Assembly (NCBI GenBank): GCA_963575745.1
Contig: CAUYUJ010021656.1
Span: 56,302-120,301 of the forward strand
Source: Prorocentrum cordatum
Taxonomy: Eukaryota > Sar > Dinophyceae > Prorocentrales > Prorocentraceae
Length of the DNA stretch: 64,000 nt
Direction of reading: 5' to 3'
Below, in pieces: positions 1 through 11,534 of the stretch (positions are counted from its first letter, which is position 1; each line of letters begins with the position of its first letter). The notes beneath the pieces were generated by a model that searched no databases, was not told the origin of the DNA, and saw nothing but the letters and a program-made list of their open reading frames with translations. Position numbers and translations under genes: made by a program.

Positions 1-2060
1 GGTGATCGTGGTGGTATTGGTGACGAGGGCGTTGGCAACGGTGATGGCGATGACGATGACAGTGGCGATGATGACGGCGACGCTGGCGGAGGTGGCGGTG
101 ATGGTGATGGCGATGGCAGTGACGCCCTTGCCGATGAAGATGATGGTGGCGCGCCGATGCAGGTGTTGAGGAAGTGCGCGCGCAGAAATTCCGACGGCTG
201 TTACGTTGGGCAAACACTGGCTTTTGTCGTTGACCATGCACACACGTGCTTACATTCTAGCACGATTTGGATGACTTGGACTTGAGAGTTCTGGTCTGAA
301 CTGTATGGCTCGAGTTGTACTGTGCAAGCTGTGCGGTGTAAGCTCTGAGGTTAAGCTACGGTCCCGCTTATGATTAAGAAACCTCCCCCCGAAAAGCTGG
401 CCCTTCGTTTCTCAACCAACTTGCCAGAAAGGTGGCTCAGTTTATTTAAGGGGATTGGTAGCCTTGGACCCTAGAAATGAGTAGCGCACATTCCTGGCTC
501 CAGAAGCTGGCCCAGCGTTTCCTTAAGAAACTTCTGAAAAGTTGGCCCAGCTTTCTTACCGTAATTGCTAATTCTCTGAATCCGATGTTCGGTTGTAGGT
601 CGTGTAAACTATGTGGTGCGAGCTACGTGGTGAAATCTCAGCGCACGGGGCGACCACGCGCGCCTACGAGGCGGCACGGGCGGCAGCGTGGCGCAACCTC
701 TGCAGACCCCCGCAGTGCACGGGGCGGCTACGAGCGCCAACGAGGCAGCACGGACGGCAACGTGGCACAGCCTCGGCAGACCCCCCAGCGCACGGGGCGC
801 CCACAATCAGAGCGTGAAATACCTACCCCGCTTTCGCTTCCAGGCAAAACCAAGTCATACCACGCGCCTCCTCGTCAAGCGGCCTGACCAGTACAGGCTG
901 CAATTTGGCATCGTTTGGTATCTCTTGGAAGCGAGGGTGGTCAAAAGCGAGGTAGGTTTGTTTTCCCCCTACACAAGGCAGTTCGGGCGGCAACGTGGCG
1001 AAAACATTGAATTTTCCAACCAATATCTTCAAGCAGACGGAGTAAGACCCCCGAGTGGAAGCATTGTTCAGGCAAGACGATACGCGGATGGGGGCGGATG
1101 ACCCTGGCGTCGGTTGGAGGTCACGTTGTCATTTGTTTCGGTCCGGGAAGTGGTTCGTGCTCTGCAAATGTTGAAGTTGTCAATATCGATGTTCAAGCCA
1201 GCATCCGTTTTTGGGAAAATCTCAACTCAACTAGGTGGCGATAGCGACGATAACGATGACGGTAACGGTGCTCATGACGATGGTGGGGACGATGTCGACG
1301 ATGACAGTGGGTGGTGGTGGTCACTGCGTAAGAGAAACAAGTCCCGAGCAGAGCAACACGCATCACGACCACGACGACGCCGACGACAACGACGACGACG
1401 ACGACGACCACGACGACTACGACGTAGACGAGGCGCGCAGACGACCGCACCGAAGCACGGATTCGGTAGAGGGCCCACCCTGCAGGTTCGGTTAAACAGC
1501 ACATCGTTGAGCAGTGCTGCAGCCTCCCCTGAGCACAGGCCCCCCCAAAACATCAGCCAGGCGAGTCGGGTGTGCACCCCCATGCCTTGCTGGACTCCGG
1601 GCGCGTTTCGGCACCCTCTCCCCCAACCTCGTCAGGGCCACCGTTTGTCCGTTTGTCCATTTGTCCGTCCGTTCGTCTGTTTGTCTGTCTTCCCGGCTCT
1701 CGGAGCCACGGCGCTTTGAGTGAGCTTCTTAGCTCAGGGACGCGTCAACGATGACAGTGGTGATATTGATGAGGCCAGTGGTGACGGTGATGATTGAACG
1801 ACGGTGGCAACGATGACGGTGGCAATGATGAGGAGGATGGGGCGGGTGGGGATGATGAGGAATTACGCGCGCGCAGAATTCTGTTGAGGGCGACGCCATC
1901 AACGATGACGATGGCGAGGGTGCCGGTCATGATGACAGCGATGGTGATGATGATTGCGATGACGACGCTGGAAATGAATACGATGACGATGAAGTTTGTG
2001 TTGGTGAGGGTGATGAGGAAATACGCGCCCGCAGTTGTTCAGAGTTGCCGCCGCGTTCGT
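1..2060. repeat. Cryptic GATGRC-type repeat region, no gene seen
   Basis: Three blocks (about 1-165, 1235-1345 and 1745-2000) consist of imperfect GATGAC/GGTGGC hexamer runs. A short unit containing GAGGAAnTRCGCGC followed by CGCAG recurs at about 170, 1858 and 2012, so the blocks appear to be diverged copies of one larger unit. Open frames here are low-complexity by-products of the repeat. No gene is supported. Confidence 0.6.
641..801. repeat. Tandem repeat, about 74-bp unit, two copies plus a partial third
   Basis: Units begin at about 641, 715 and 788 with GCACGGGGCG and run through a GGCAGCACGG-like core to GCAGACCCCC. The first two copies differ by scattered substitutions. There is no coding evidence. 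Confidence 0.7.
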
Positions 2061-2930
2061 CAATAAAGCAACCGCGGGATTACGAATGCTCTATTGAACG
2101 CCTGTGTGCTCGCGCGGAGGCGTCCGCGAATGGCCCGTGTGGTCTTAATTGACAAGAGTTGGTGGGCGCGCGGTGGTTGTTGATCGTCTTCCCTATGCGC
2201 GTGCGTGTGGCCCGCATTCAATCAGTGGCGAAGCGTCCTGGCGTGCCTAGCTCTAAGAACCTTGTTTGCGGTTTCGGCGAGATGTTCTTAGAACATGTAT
2301 GGCTGAGGCTGTCTTGTTTTAACGCATCGGGATTCTGTTCTAAGAACAGTGTTGCCGTTTTCAGAGCATGTGCGGGTTCTAAAACAATTTCGTGGTTGGC
2401 CTATAGAAATGCCTGGACGGTCGGTCCCTGCTCAACGCATGGACTCATTTTTACATAATGCCCCAACGCCCACGGATCTCCTACGACTTCAGCGAGCGCG
2501 GGGCGCACATAATGCTGGCAAGTTCCCGGCTGACGAGCCAATGGCTTTTTGACAGCTTTGGAAGTTCATGTCGTGGAACGGTTGGAATCCAGCGGCTTTC
2601 GCATGGTTCTGACATTCGCGCGTGGCGGTCCGCGCGTGTGCCCAGCATCCGTCTTTTTTCGCAAGGGGGGCACGGAAGGCATTCCGCGGAGTTGACGGCA
2701 CTGGGCCCGTTCCAGGCAAGGCACTTTGCTCACTGGAGGCACAGCAGCTTGCTCACTGGAGGCCTTTTTATGGTTTGCTTTCCGCGAGCTCATTGACGGC
2801 AAGATCCGCTGCAACAGAACTTGCCTTCAGGGTGCTTCTCGTGTGCGAGGGCGCCTTCCGAGAAGGCCCGCCCCATATCACTTCCCCCTTCTGGGCTCGC
2901 CGCCGGCCACCGGTCGAGGACGTTGGCGAC
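2061..2930. other. No gene recognised
   Basis: Mixed-composition sequence without a plausible ORF. A segment at about 2388-2440 containing GACGGTCGGTCCCTGCTCAA recurs at about 14482-14525, so part of this stretch is a dispersed repeat. Confidence 0.5.
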
Positions 2931-2934
2931 GAGG

Positions 2935-3066
2935 CGGAGGGGGAGGAGGGAGGAGAGGAGGGGGGGGAGGAGAGGAGGGGGAAGGGGGAAGGGAGGAGGG
3001 GGAGGAGGGGGAGGGGGAGAGGTGATCAGGAGGAAAAGGAGGAGGAGGAGGAGGAGGAGGAGGAGA
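2935..3066. repeat. GGA/GGAG microsatellite
   Basis: Purine-strand array of GGA and GGGGA units. It gives long R/G/E-rich frames on + and P/S-rich frames on - that are artefacts. Confidence 0.85.
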
Positions 3067-3231
3067 CGCGGGGTTCTTCAAGAGCGCGCCCCGCCGCCGG
3101 CCTCCTCGCCCTGCAGCCCCGGAGGCCGCCGCGGGCGGCCCCGCCCGCCGGCGGCGGCCAGGCGCGCCGCGCCGCGCCGCGGCGGCGGCGGGGAGCAGCG
3201 GGGCAGGGCGGCGGCGGCGGGGACGTGAGCT

Positions 3232-3385
3232 GGGGGCGGAGGCGGGGGCGCGGCCAGCGAGGGGAGAGCGGGCGCAGGGCGGCGGTGCTCGGCGACGGCC
3301 CGGGCGGTGCTCGGTGACGGCGGGGGCGGTGCTCGGCGACGGCGGGGGCGGTGCGCGGCGACGGCCGGGGCGGCGTGTGGCGACC
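3232..3385. repeat. Duplicated GC-rich block with 21-bp minisatellite (copy 1)
   Basis: A 57-bp leader beginning GGGGGCGGAGGCGGGGGCGC (3232-3288) is followed by 21-bp units of the type GGCGGTGCTCGGCGACGGC. Leader and array recur at 3643-3835. Confidence 0.8.
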
Positions 3386-3642
3386 ATCTTCTCCCTCACT
3401 GCCTCTAGATCCACCCGCTCTGGCACCTTGGTGTTGCGAGTGCTCTGTGCCAAGCTTACCCGTCCACGCCGTGCAGTCAGCATAACGTGGTCCCTGCAAG
3501 TGATCTCTCTCAAAACCAGACTGGCATCACCAGTGACACTGCTGGCTTGAAAGACATGGTCTTCATTTTGAACCTTCCAAAAATTGGATAAACTCTATAT
3601 ATTCCATCTCCTGACTCATCCATCCCAAATGCTCACGGTGCC

Positions 3643-3835
3643 GGGGGCGGAGGCGGGGGCGCGGCCAGCGAGGGGAGAGCGGGCGCAGGGCGGCGGTGCG
3701 TGGCGACGGCCCGGGCGGTGCTCGGCGACGGCCGGGGCGGTGCTCGGCGACGGCGGGGGCGGTGCGCGGCGACGGCCAGGGCAGTGTGTGGCGACGGCCG
3801 GGGCAGTGTGTGGCGACGGCTGGGGCGGGGGGCAC
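3643..3835. repeat. Duplicated GC-rich block with 21-bp minisatellite (copy 2)
   Basis: The leader 3643-3699 is an apparently exact copy of 3232-3288. It is followed by 21-bp GGCGGTGCTCGGCGACGGC-like units that decay towards GGCAGTGTGTGGCGACGGC. The 260 bp between the copies is unrelated, so this is a local duplication. Confidence 0.8.
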
Positions 3836-4217
3836 CATTGGGGGATGTGAAGGGGGGACAGGCTCAGCGGGGATGCATCGACCCCACTCGCCAACGGATC
3901 GCCGATAGGGGCCCGATAGCCCAGCCCGCCCAAGACTGCGCGGTTTCGTTATCGCGGGCCAGTCGCCGATCTATCGGCGATGCATCGCCGATTCCAAGTC
4001 GATGTCCCCCCCCCCGGGTGCCAGTCCCCACCTGGTGTTGCCCCCCAAACGGGCAGGGGGGGCGAGCAGGAGCATCGGAGGAGGGGGCCGTTCGCCACAG
4101 CGGCGGCATTATTTGGCGCCTCTCGTCCTCTCTGCGGGGTTCCCGGAGGCTATGCGTCGCAACGTGCGGCTGGACCCACCTGCAGAAACTGGTCAGGCTT
4201 GGACCCCGAAAGGGACT

Positions 4218-4350
4218 ACTCGGAAGGGATTCCCAGACATCCAGCGGCGTGAGTTTGTCAATCTGCGGCCCCAAAGCTCCCGACCCCTTCCCCAGGGGGA
4301 GTTTCTTGCCGCAGATCCATTTTTGACGGTCCCTGGGCCCGATGTCGGGC
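4218..4350 (-). repeat. Dispersed repeat family A, copy 1
   Basis: On the minus strand the copy reads GGGACCGTCAAAAA, then a GGGGAAGGGGTC box and a CTGGATGTCTGGGA tail. The same order of boxes occurs at 11535-11672, 17425-17590 and 60878-61005, and partly at 15577-15645. There is no ORF, so it is a short non-autonomous repeat of unknown type. Confidence 0.6.
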
Positions 4351-4629
4351 CCGAGAGGCCGAAGCCGATGGAAAACCGCCGGGATTGGACAGCATCAGGT
4401 CGACGGATGTCTGGGTTTGGCCCAGGCGGGAAAGCCGCCGTCGTCCCAACTCCGAGGCGGGGATTTATCCAGAAGTAACGGCCTGAGGGATCGATCTTCG
4501 GGGACCTCGGCCGGCGGTGGGTTTGGATATCAGAGTGAGAGGGCCGAACAGTCATTCACTGTCCGTGGCTGAAGTGGGACTCCGCGGCGCAGATTATGCT
4601 TGTTCTTGCGTTGTTGTTGACGTCGTCCC

Positions 4630-4852
4630 CCCCGCGACCCACCCGCGACCCACCCGCGACCTAATTACCCGCGACCCACCCACCCCACCTGCCACCCGCC
4701 CGCGACCCACCCGCGACCCGCCCGCGACCCACCCGCGACCTGGCGCGCGACCCACCCGCGACCCACTTGCGACCCGGCCCGCGACCCACCTGCGACCCCA
4801 CCTGCGACCCGCCCGCGACCCACCCGCGACACTCCCGCGACCCACCCACATT
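4630..4852. repeat. 10-bp minisatellite (CCCGCGACCCAC-like)
   Basis: About 20 imperfect units of the type CCGCGACCCA, with drift to CTGCGACCCG. Open in several frames only because of the periodicity. Confidence 0.85.
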
Positions 4853-5379
4853 GCTTTACCGAAAACCTCGGCGCCTGCGGCGGGCTCTTGTATAATTTGT
4901 GCAAACTATTTGCTTGCGGCGGGCTTCTTCAGAGCCTCGAAGACTGCCGACATCCCCGCCGCGCCTTCACTCTTAAGTATCTGCATATGTGGACTGCTAC
5001 GTATGTGTGCCCCCCTAGGCCCAAATACATCCATATCCACCGCTCACTGTGGCCCCAGAACGTCGGTTCCACAGGCGGAGGACATGTATAAATCCACGCC
5101 CGAGAGCGCCCTTCCTGAGGCTCGGGCCCTCTCTGGCCAGGGCCTCTCGGAGTAAAATGTGAAGAAGTATCGCACTGTAGCGTGATCTTGCATTCTAGAA
5201 AATAATTGTTGTTGATCCCCCCAGTGACCAGTGTGTTTTTGTCAATTGAAATGCTCCTTTTGGGGCTCGCACCCTGTGTGTCATCAGAGGACGTCTGGGG
5301 TCAGCAAACTGCGACCATGGCCCCAGGTTTGCAACAACAAAACGGCTCCCGCCAGATATTTCTGCAAAATGTATTTCAG
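4853..5379. other. No gene recognised
   Basis: Non-repetitive sequence between two arrays. There is no ORF with protein-like composition. Confidence 0.4.
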
Positions 5380-6860
5380 GTTCGCGCTCTCGCGTGGGAC
5401 TTCCCCATAATTCAGCAGGAATCGCGCTCACGAGTGCTACTCTCTGATAATTCATTGTGGCGCCGTGCCCCCAAGACTCACACATCACGCTCTCGCGCTG
5501 TATTTTCCAACTGGTTAATTGATTACATGGGGATCGCGCTATCGCTCGAAACTTCCTTCTTGATGGGTTGACGCTTTAGCGACCCGCCCGTTCGACCTGG
5601 CCGTCTGTGTCCGTCCGCCCGACCTGCCCGCTAGGATCCGCCCGCCCGACACGCCAGGCTGGTTCTGCCGCTTGCGCTGCTGCGCCCAACACTCCTTCTG
5701 AAATGTTTTCTCAGGGCTCACACCTTGGCTTCTATCCGAGCAAATCGTCCTGTTCAAACTGTGTTTTCCCCGCTTGGTAGTTTCCCCCAGGTCAGTCTAG
5801 AATCGCGCTCTTGCGCGGGACGTCCTCGCAATGTATGCAGGAGTCGCGCTCTCGCGTGGGACCCCCTTGCAATCTATTCAGGTACAGCGCCCTCGGCACT
5901 CAGGAATTACGCTCTCGCTGTTGTATGTCCCATGGTTTACTTGGGAATCGAGCTATCGCTCGAGGCTTCCTCGCGAGTCATGCAGGACTCACGCTTCAGC
6001 AACCCGCCTGCTCGACCTGGCCGCCTGGGCCCGCCTTCCCGACCCGCCCGCAAGGGTCTGCCCACCCGATCTGCCCGTCGAGTTCTGCCAGACCGCCTCT
6101 TGCTAACCCTTCTCGTGCTCCATCCATCTCTATCCCCCTCCAATCCGTCTTCTTTGTCCTTGCTCTAGAGGCTACGCTTCATGCGCGCAGCAGGTACGGA
6201 AAACACGTCCCCACGGGGTACGGTCGAAAACGAAGAAGGCCAGTACCGAGGGCTTGGGTTATACGTGTTGAGTGAAACGCGAGCAGAGCTGAGCGAACAG
6301 TCTTACAATGCTTACTGTTGGTGGTGATGCTGGCGTTGTTGTTGTTGTTGCTGCTGATATTGCTGTTGCTGTTGTTGCTGGACTTTCCGTATTGAGGAAA
6401 AACTAGTGTTGACCACCCCCTCTGGTAACCATTGTGTGTTTTCCACATTGAAGTTCTTCCCCCGGGGCTCGCACCTTGTTTTCTAGCAGGGAAAGTCGCT
6501 AGGCTCAAATTGCGTTATTGGCCCCCGGAATGCAACAACAACGACGACGACAACAACAGCAACGGTTCCCGCTTTAGACTTCCTCACACTTTAGCCAGGG
6601 CCCCCGCTCCCGCTTGAGAATTCGCCGTATTTTACTCAGGAGTCGTGTCTCGCTTGGGACTTCCTTGCGATGTATTCAGGAATCGCTCTCTATGCGCTCT
6701 GAAGTCGCGCTCTCGCTGGAGGTCTGCTTGCAATGTACTCATCAATCGCGCTTTTGCATTGGAATTCCCAGCAATGTACTCAAGCGCCGCGCTCCCGACA
6801 TTCAGGCACCCAGGAGTCGCGCTCACGCTCAGGACTCCCTCACAGCTTACTTAGAAATCG
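5380..6860. repeat. Degenerate array of a short AATCGCGCTCTCGC-containing unit
   Basis: Segments such as GGAATCGCGCTC, GAGTCGCGCTCTCGCGTGGG and CAATGTACTCAGGAATCGC recur every few tens of bases across the stretch. They are interspersed with CCGCCCGACCTGCC-like units (5580-5660, 6000-6090) and a CAA/GTTGTTGTT block (6315-6385). Spacing is irregular, which fits an old decayed satellite. No gene. Confidence 0.5.
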
Positions 6861-6869
6861 ACATCCCGA

Positions 6870-7600
6870 TGCCCTTCGTGGCATCGTTGCAGCCCTTCGT
6901 GGCCCCCTCGCTGTCCTTCGTGGCCCCGTGGCAACCCTTCGTGGCCCCCTCGCTGCCCTTCGTGGCCCCCGTTGCACCCCATCGTGGCCCCCTCGCTGCT
7001 CTTTCGTGCCCCCGTTGCCCCCGTTGCAGCCCTTCGTGGCCCCCTCGCGGCCCTTCGTGGCCCCGTTGCAGCCCTTCGTGGCCCCCTCGCTGCTCTGCGT
7101 GGCCCCGTTGCAGCCCTTCGCAGCCACCTCGCTGCCTTTCGTGGCCCCGTTGCAGCCCTTCGTGGCCCCCTCGCTGCCCCTCGTGGCCCCGTTGCAACCG
7201 TTCGTGCCCCCCCCGCTGCCCTTCGTGACCCTGTTGCACCCCATTCGTGGCACCCTCGCTGCCCTTCGTGGCCCCGTTGCTGCCCCTAGTGGCCCCGTCC
7301 TTGCCCTCTGCGGCCCGATATACGTATGCCCTTCGTGGCCCTCGCTCGTTCGCGCCCGTCGTGGCCCCATATGCATGCGCTTCGTGGCCCCGCTGTCGCC
7401 CTTAGTGGCCCCCTCGCTGCCCTTCGTGGCCCCGTTGCTGCCCTCAGTGGCCCCGTCCTTGCCCTCTGCGGCCCAATATGCCCTTCGTGGCCCCCGCTCG
7501 TTCGCGCCCGTCGTGGCCCCATACGCATGCGCTTCGTGGCCCCGCTGTCGCCCTTAGTGGCCCCCTCGCTGCCCTTCGTGTCCCCGCTGTCGCTCTCGCT
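6870..7600. repeat. CCCTTCGTGGCCCC minisatellite
   Basis: Units alternate between CCCTTCGTGGCCCCCTCGCTG and CCCTTCGTGGCCCCGTTGCAG, giving a 21-bp basic and about 42-bp higher-order period over 0.7 kb. A longer block (about 7310-7420) is repeated at 7460-7560. Long ORFs on both strands are repeat artefacts. Confidence 0.85.
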
Positions 7601-8224
7601 CTCGCCGCTCTTGCTTTCGCTTGTCGTCGCCGCCGTCGTCGTCGTCGTCGTTGTCCCCGTCGTCGTGGTCGGTCCCCTGTCCGTCCCTCTTGGGGTCGGA
7701 CTGCCGCCGACCAGCGCTGCCGCTGGCCAGGCCGACAGTCCGCGGCCGCCCCGCCGCTTACCAGGGCCCGGCCTGCAGGGAAGAAAGATAGACCCCCAAG
7801 AGGGATACGATCGAAGACGAAGAGGGCGGGTATCGAGGGCTTGGGAAATACACGTTGAAGAATGACATTCGACCAGAAAAAGTGGGCAGTCTTAAAATGA
7901 TTGATGTTGTTGTTGGTGTTGTTGTTGATGTCGCTGTTGTTGCTGCTGCTGTTGCTCGGAGCAACATGTGACCCGGCCCCGGCTTGTTGTTGAAGTTCTT
8001 TTGTCTCTCAGCATCCAAGTTGGATGCCCTTAAAGTTACGGCGATTCGGCGACCATGGGCTGGCCCCACGGGGCCGGGGAGGGGGTTTGCATACGATGGG
8101 TGCCCGCTGTATTCCAGCATTGCGACGGTGCCGCAAAACGTGCACCCCCCACGGGGCCCGGGAAGGGTTGGCACGCACGGTGCCGCCGCGGCAGCGCCTT
8201 TTTGCAACCGAGCCATTCAACAAC
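7601..8224. other. No gene recognised
   Basis: Contains a GTC-rich run (7620-7670) and a GTT/GCT trinucleotide run (7900-7960). Nothing else is identifiable. Confidence 0.4.
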
Positions 8225-8345
8225 CTCTGTCGCCTCCTCTTCGTCGTCGTCGTCCTCCTCCTCCTCTTCCACACCCTCCTCCTGCAACCTCCTCCTCCTC
8301 CTCCTCCTCCTCCTCCTCCTCCCCCTCCTCCTCCTCCCCCTTCAT
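8225..8345. repeat. CTC/CCT microsatellite
   Basis: Trinucleotide CTC array with few interruptions. Confidence 0.9.
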
Positions 8346-8425
8346 CTCGCCGCAAGCCATTCTTGCTCGTGTTCTCCCCTTATTCATATTTGCTATACTT
8401 ACATAACAGTTTTGCTTTCATCACC

Positions 8426-8430
8426 ATGAA

Positions 8431-8476
<46 letters not shown>

Positions 8477-8602
8477 CTGGTGGTGCTGGTGCTGGTGCTG
8501 GTGCTGATGCTGATGCTGATGCTGATGCTGCTGATGATGATGATGATGATAATGATGATGATGATGATGATGCTGATGATGATGATGATGATGATGATGA
8601 TA

Positions 8603-8665
<63 letters not shown>

Positions 8666-8668
8666 CTG
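8426..8668. repeat. ATG trinucleotide microsatellite
   Basis: About 240 bp of (ATG)n with CTG, GTG and AAT variants. Poly-Met, poly-Ile and poly-Ser frames over it are artefacts. Confidence 0.95.
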
Positions 8669-8699
8669 GTGATGTCGATGACGATGGCGATTTTGACTG

Positions 8700-8945
8700 C
8701 GCTCCCCAAACAGCTTCCAGTACAGCTCCCACCGCAGGTCCCACTACAGCTCCCGCTGCAGCTGCCATTACAGCTGCTCCCAGTGCAGGTCCCACTACAG
8801 CTCCCAGCACAGGTCCCAATGCAGCTCCCAGTACAGGTCCCAGTACAGTTTCGCCCAGTACAGCTCCCACTACAGCTCCCACTACGAGTCCCAGTACAGG
8901 CCCCACTACAGCTCTCAGTGCAGCTCCCACTACAGCGCTTACTAC
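8700..8945. repeat. CAGCTCCCACTA-type minisatellite
   Basis: Irregular 12- to 18-bp units built from CAGCTCCCA, CAGTACAGGTCC and CACTACAG. It directly follows the ATG array. Confidence 0.8.
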
Positions 8946-9499
8946 ATGTCCTTCACGGAGTGCGGACTCTCTCGCCGGCCCTGGAGGGGGGGGCCCGACA
9001 ATGGAGCTCTGGCCACAGTCTCAGCGCAGCTTTCGCTAGTAAGTTTACACGGGGCCACGTAAAAGCTTGGTGCATGGCGTGTGCGCGTCCCTTGTCGGCC
9101 CCCCCCCTGGGGCCGGCGACGGGGTCCTCACTCCGTGTGCGCCAACTTGACGGACCCGGGGCCGGGTAAAGGGTTGGTGCACCATGAAGTGCGACCGGTG
9201 GACCCGGCCCCGTCACGGGGCTGGGTTGCAGGTTGTTGTTGTTGTTGATGTTGCTGCTGCTGTTGGTGTTGTTGGGGGGTTGGTTCGGGCACAATCCCGA
9301 AATGCTGGAGCGTGAGCCGCAATTTCAAAGGGCCGTTGCCCCAACTGGGCTGCAGTCCAGGCGCTGACATAAGGACTACTTCGTGCTCAGGAGGGGCTCG
9401 GGTTTTTGCGCCGTTCCTTAGAATCTCGGTCGGGGAACCCATGCTTTCGATGCTCGTTTTGGGGACCTTCCTGGGGGCCACCTAATGGAGCTGTTCGGC
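8946..9499. other. No gene recognised
   Basis: Contains a short GTT/GCT run (9225-9275) and otherwise unassigned GC-rich sequence. Confidence 0.4.
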
Positions 9500-9612
9500 T
9501 CAGGCTCGACTCGAGTTCGACTCAGGTTCGACTCAGATTCGACGCAGGTTCGACGCAGGTTCGACTCGTGTTCGACGCAGGTTCGACTCAGCTTCGACGC
9601 AGCTTCGACGCA
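9500..9612. repeat. 12-bp minisatellite (GGTTCGACTCA)
   Basis: About nine units of TTCGACTCAGG / TTCGACGCAGG. The GGTTCGA similarity to a tRNA B-box is a product of the repeat, not of a tRNA gene. Confidence 0.85.
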
Positions 9613-9802
9613 CGAGCGGAGCGAGTGGCTCCAGGAAGGTCCCCAGAAGGAGCATCCGACACGCTCGGAAGAGGCCCGCCGTGGCCGGGAGGCCCTCTCG
9701 TGCCTCACCCAGCGGGCGTCGCCGAGATGGAGGCGCAGCTTGCGCCGCACAGGCCAACACACGTGAATCTGCATGCTTCTCCTGGGGACCGTATCTTCCC
9801 AT

Positions 9803-9803
9803 G

Positions 9804-9834
<31 letters not shown>

Positions 9835-9925
9835 GTATATTTATACATATATATATATACATATATACATATATATACATATACACATATATATATACAT
9901 ATATATATATATACATATATAACGC
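9803..9925. repeat. AT/ATAC dinucleotide microsatellite
   Basis: ATATATAT runs with interspersed ACATAT units, a strongly AT-rich island in GC-rich surroundings. Confidence 0.95.
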
Positions 9926-10167
9926 AAGTTCGGCACCCTTCAACAAGCCTGTCACAGCTCACAGTACAGCCGGCATTGCGAGACAACTCGCGCAGCCAGT
10001 AACTCGTGGGACACGGTCTCAACGAAGAGGAGGAGGACGAGGACGACGACGAAGGCCCCCCGATTTCTGCCTCGACTCTGGTAGTACCTCGACGAAGGCG
10101 ACGACGAAGGCCCCCCGACGAAGGCCCCCGACTCTGGCACAGTGGAAACCCATGCCAAGAGACGCCC

Positions 10168-10330
10168 TGCTTGCCTCCAGGGTGCTCTGGGCTTCTTGGG
10201 TTTCGATGGTTTCGTAATGGAAAGAGTGACGCTCCCGCATTGAAAATCAATGGACGTCCAGGGGTCTCAGGGTCGGGCTTCTTGTGGAAGGTTTCTTGCG
10301 GTCGAGCTCCGATTGTACTCACGGGGGCCT
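10168..10330 (+). repeat. Dispersed repeat family B, copy 1
   Basis: Shares an ordered set of boxes with 28552-28712: CCTCCAGGGTGC, TTCTTGGGTTTCGATGGTTT, GGAAAG.GTGACG, AT.GATGGACGTCC.GGGGTCTC-like and GGAAGGTTTCTTG. By eye the two copies are clearly alignable end to end. There is no ORF. Confidence 0.7.
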
Positions 10331-10360
10331 CCCAGGAGCTGCCTCCTGCCTCCTAGGCCA

Positions 10361-10475
10361 ACATGATCATACACTTTCCAGAGGTCCGCGTCGCCTGCGG
10401 AGCCGCCAGGGGGGTCAGCCCCGAACCAAGACGTCCTCGCGGACCTCCGACAGTTCTTGCTCATGTGTCTACCAC
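10361..10475. repeat. Small foldback element related to the one at 17775
   Basis: The inner arms CAGAGGTCCGCG and CGCGGACCTCCG are inverted, with weaker matches outside (GATCATACACTTTCC versus ACAGTTCTTGCTCATGTG). The right arm ACCAAGA.GTCC.CGCGGACC matches the right arm at 17911-17936, so this is a more decayed relative. Confidence 0.5.
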
Positions 10476-10893
10476 CGAGGGTGCAGTTTTTGCGCCGGCG
10501 GCCAGGCAGAGTCACTGCGCCGGCGATGGGTAGCGGAACAGGGATACCGTGGAGCGAATTCTGCCACCATGCAGGGAGAGGAGGGAAAGAACGAGGAGAC
10601 GGCCGCAAGAGAGGGAGAGACAGAGCGGGGCCGCTCAGGGCGACGGATCACGCCCCAAGCGGGACGGTGCCCAGACAAAAAGTGCCCACACCCAGGGCGG
10701 CAAGACATTGTGGCATGATAACCGCAGCTGCATGACGCAATTGCCTCGCACCCCTCCCCCCCCGAACCCGACGTTGAAGTGTCCACATTCTGTCCCTGGA
10801 CCGCGGCCTGCCGCCCAACCCCGCCAACTTTGAGTTGCGGGGAAGGGGACTCTACATGATTGTTCGAGCGACGCGATGCCATCACGAGTCGTC
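10476..10893. other. No gene recognised
   Basis: GC-rich spacer without an ORF of protein-like composition. Confidence 0.4.
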
Positions 10894-11073
10894 TTATGTC
10901 GGGCGTGTCCCCCTACAGGGGGATTTTCGACGGCAAATAAAAAATACTCCCAAAAAGGCCCAACAATACTCAAAGATAGTCCCCGGACTATTTTTGGGCT
11001 GTGTTTAACCATTTTTGGTGTGTTTTTAATCTTTCGTGGGAATTCCCCCTGTAGGGGGACAGGCCCGACTTAA
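10894..11073. mobile_element. MITE with self-palindromic termini, copy 1
   Basis: About 180 bp. The left end (from 10898) starts GTCGGGCGTGTCCCCCTACA and the right end (to 11069) is its inverse, with one mismatch in about 26 positions. The terminal segment is itself an imperfect palindrome (TCCCCCTACAGGGGGA). TTA-containing bases adjoin both ends and may be the duplicated target. The interior is AT-rich and non-coding. A second copy lies at 16064-16234. Confidence 0.8.
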
Positions 11074-11269
11074 CGCTCTGAGGGCACGCAGGCAGGAGCT
11101 CTGCGGCCGGCGGCGGGCGCCCAGCGCCGCAGGGCGGCGTGCCCGCACCCTCCGCCGCGGCGGCCGCGGCGCCAGCGACCGCGGCTGCGGCGGCCCCGCC
11201 GGCGCCGGGGCCGGGGCCAGCGGCGGCTCGGACGCCACAGGCTTTCTGCCCGGGAGGGGAGACCTCAGA

Positions 11270-11445
11270 ACCTTCTCCTCCTCCTCCTACTCCTCCTCCT
11301 CCTCCTCCTCCTCCTCCTCCTCCTCCTCCTCGTTCGTCCTCCTTCCTCCTCTTCCTCGTCCTTCTCCTCCTCCTCGTTCGTCCTCCTTCCTCCTCTTCCT
11401 CCTCCCCCTCCTCCTCCTCCTCTTTCTCCTCTGCTTCCCCCTCCT
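11270..11445. repeat. CTC/CCT microsatellite
   Basis: CTC array broken by TTCCTC and GTCCTC variants. It gives S/P/L-rich artefact frames. Confidence 0.9.
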
Positions 11446-11534
11446 CGTGGGGGCTTAGTCGGCCCAGTCCGGTCAGGAGGCCTCCCCGCCGGCGCGCCGA
11501 GGGCGGGAGTTTTTGTCCTGTGTTGGGCTTCGGG

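Noticed and set aside
9500-9612. GGTTCGACTC, resembling a tRNA B-box
   Set aside because: It is the unit of a 12-bp minisatellite; no cloverleaf can be built around it.
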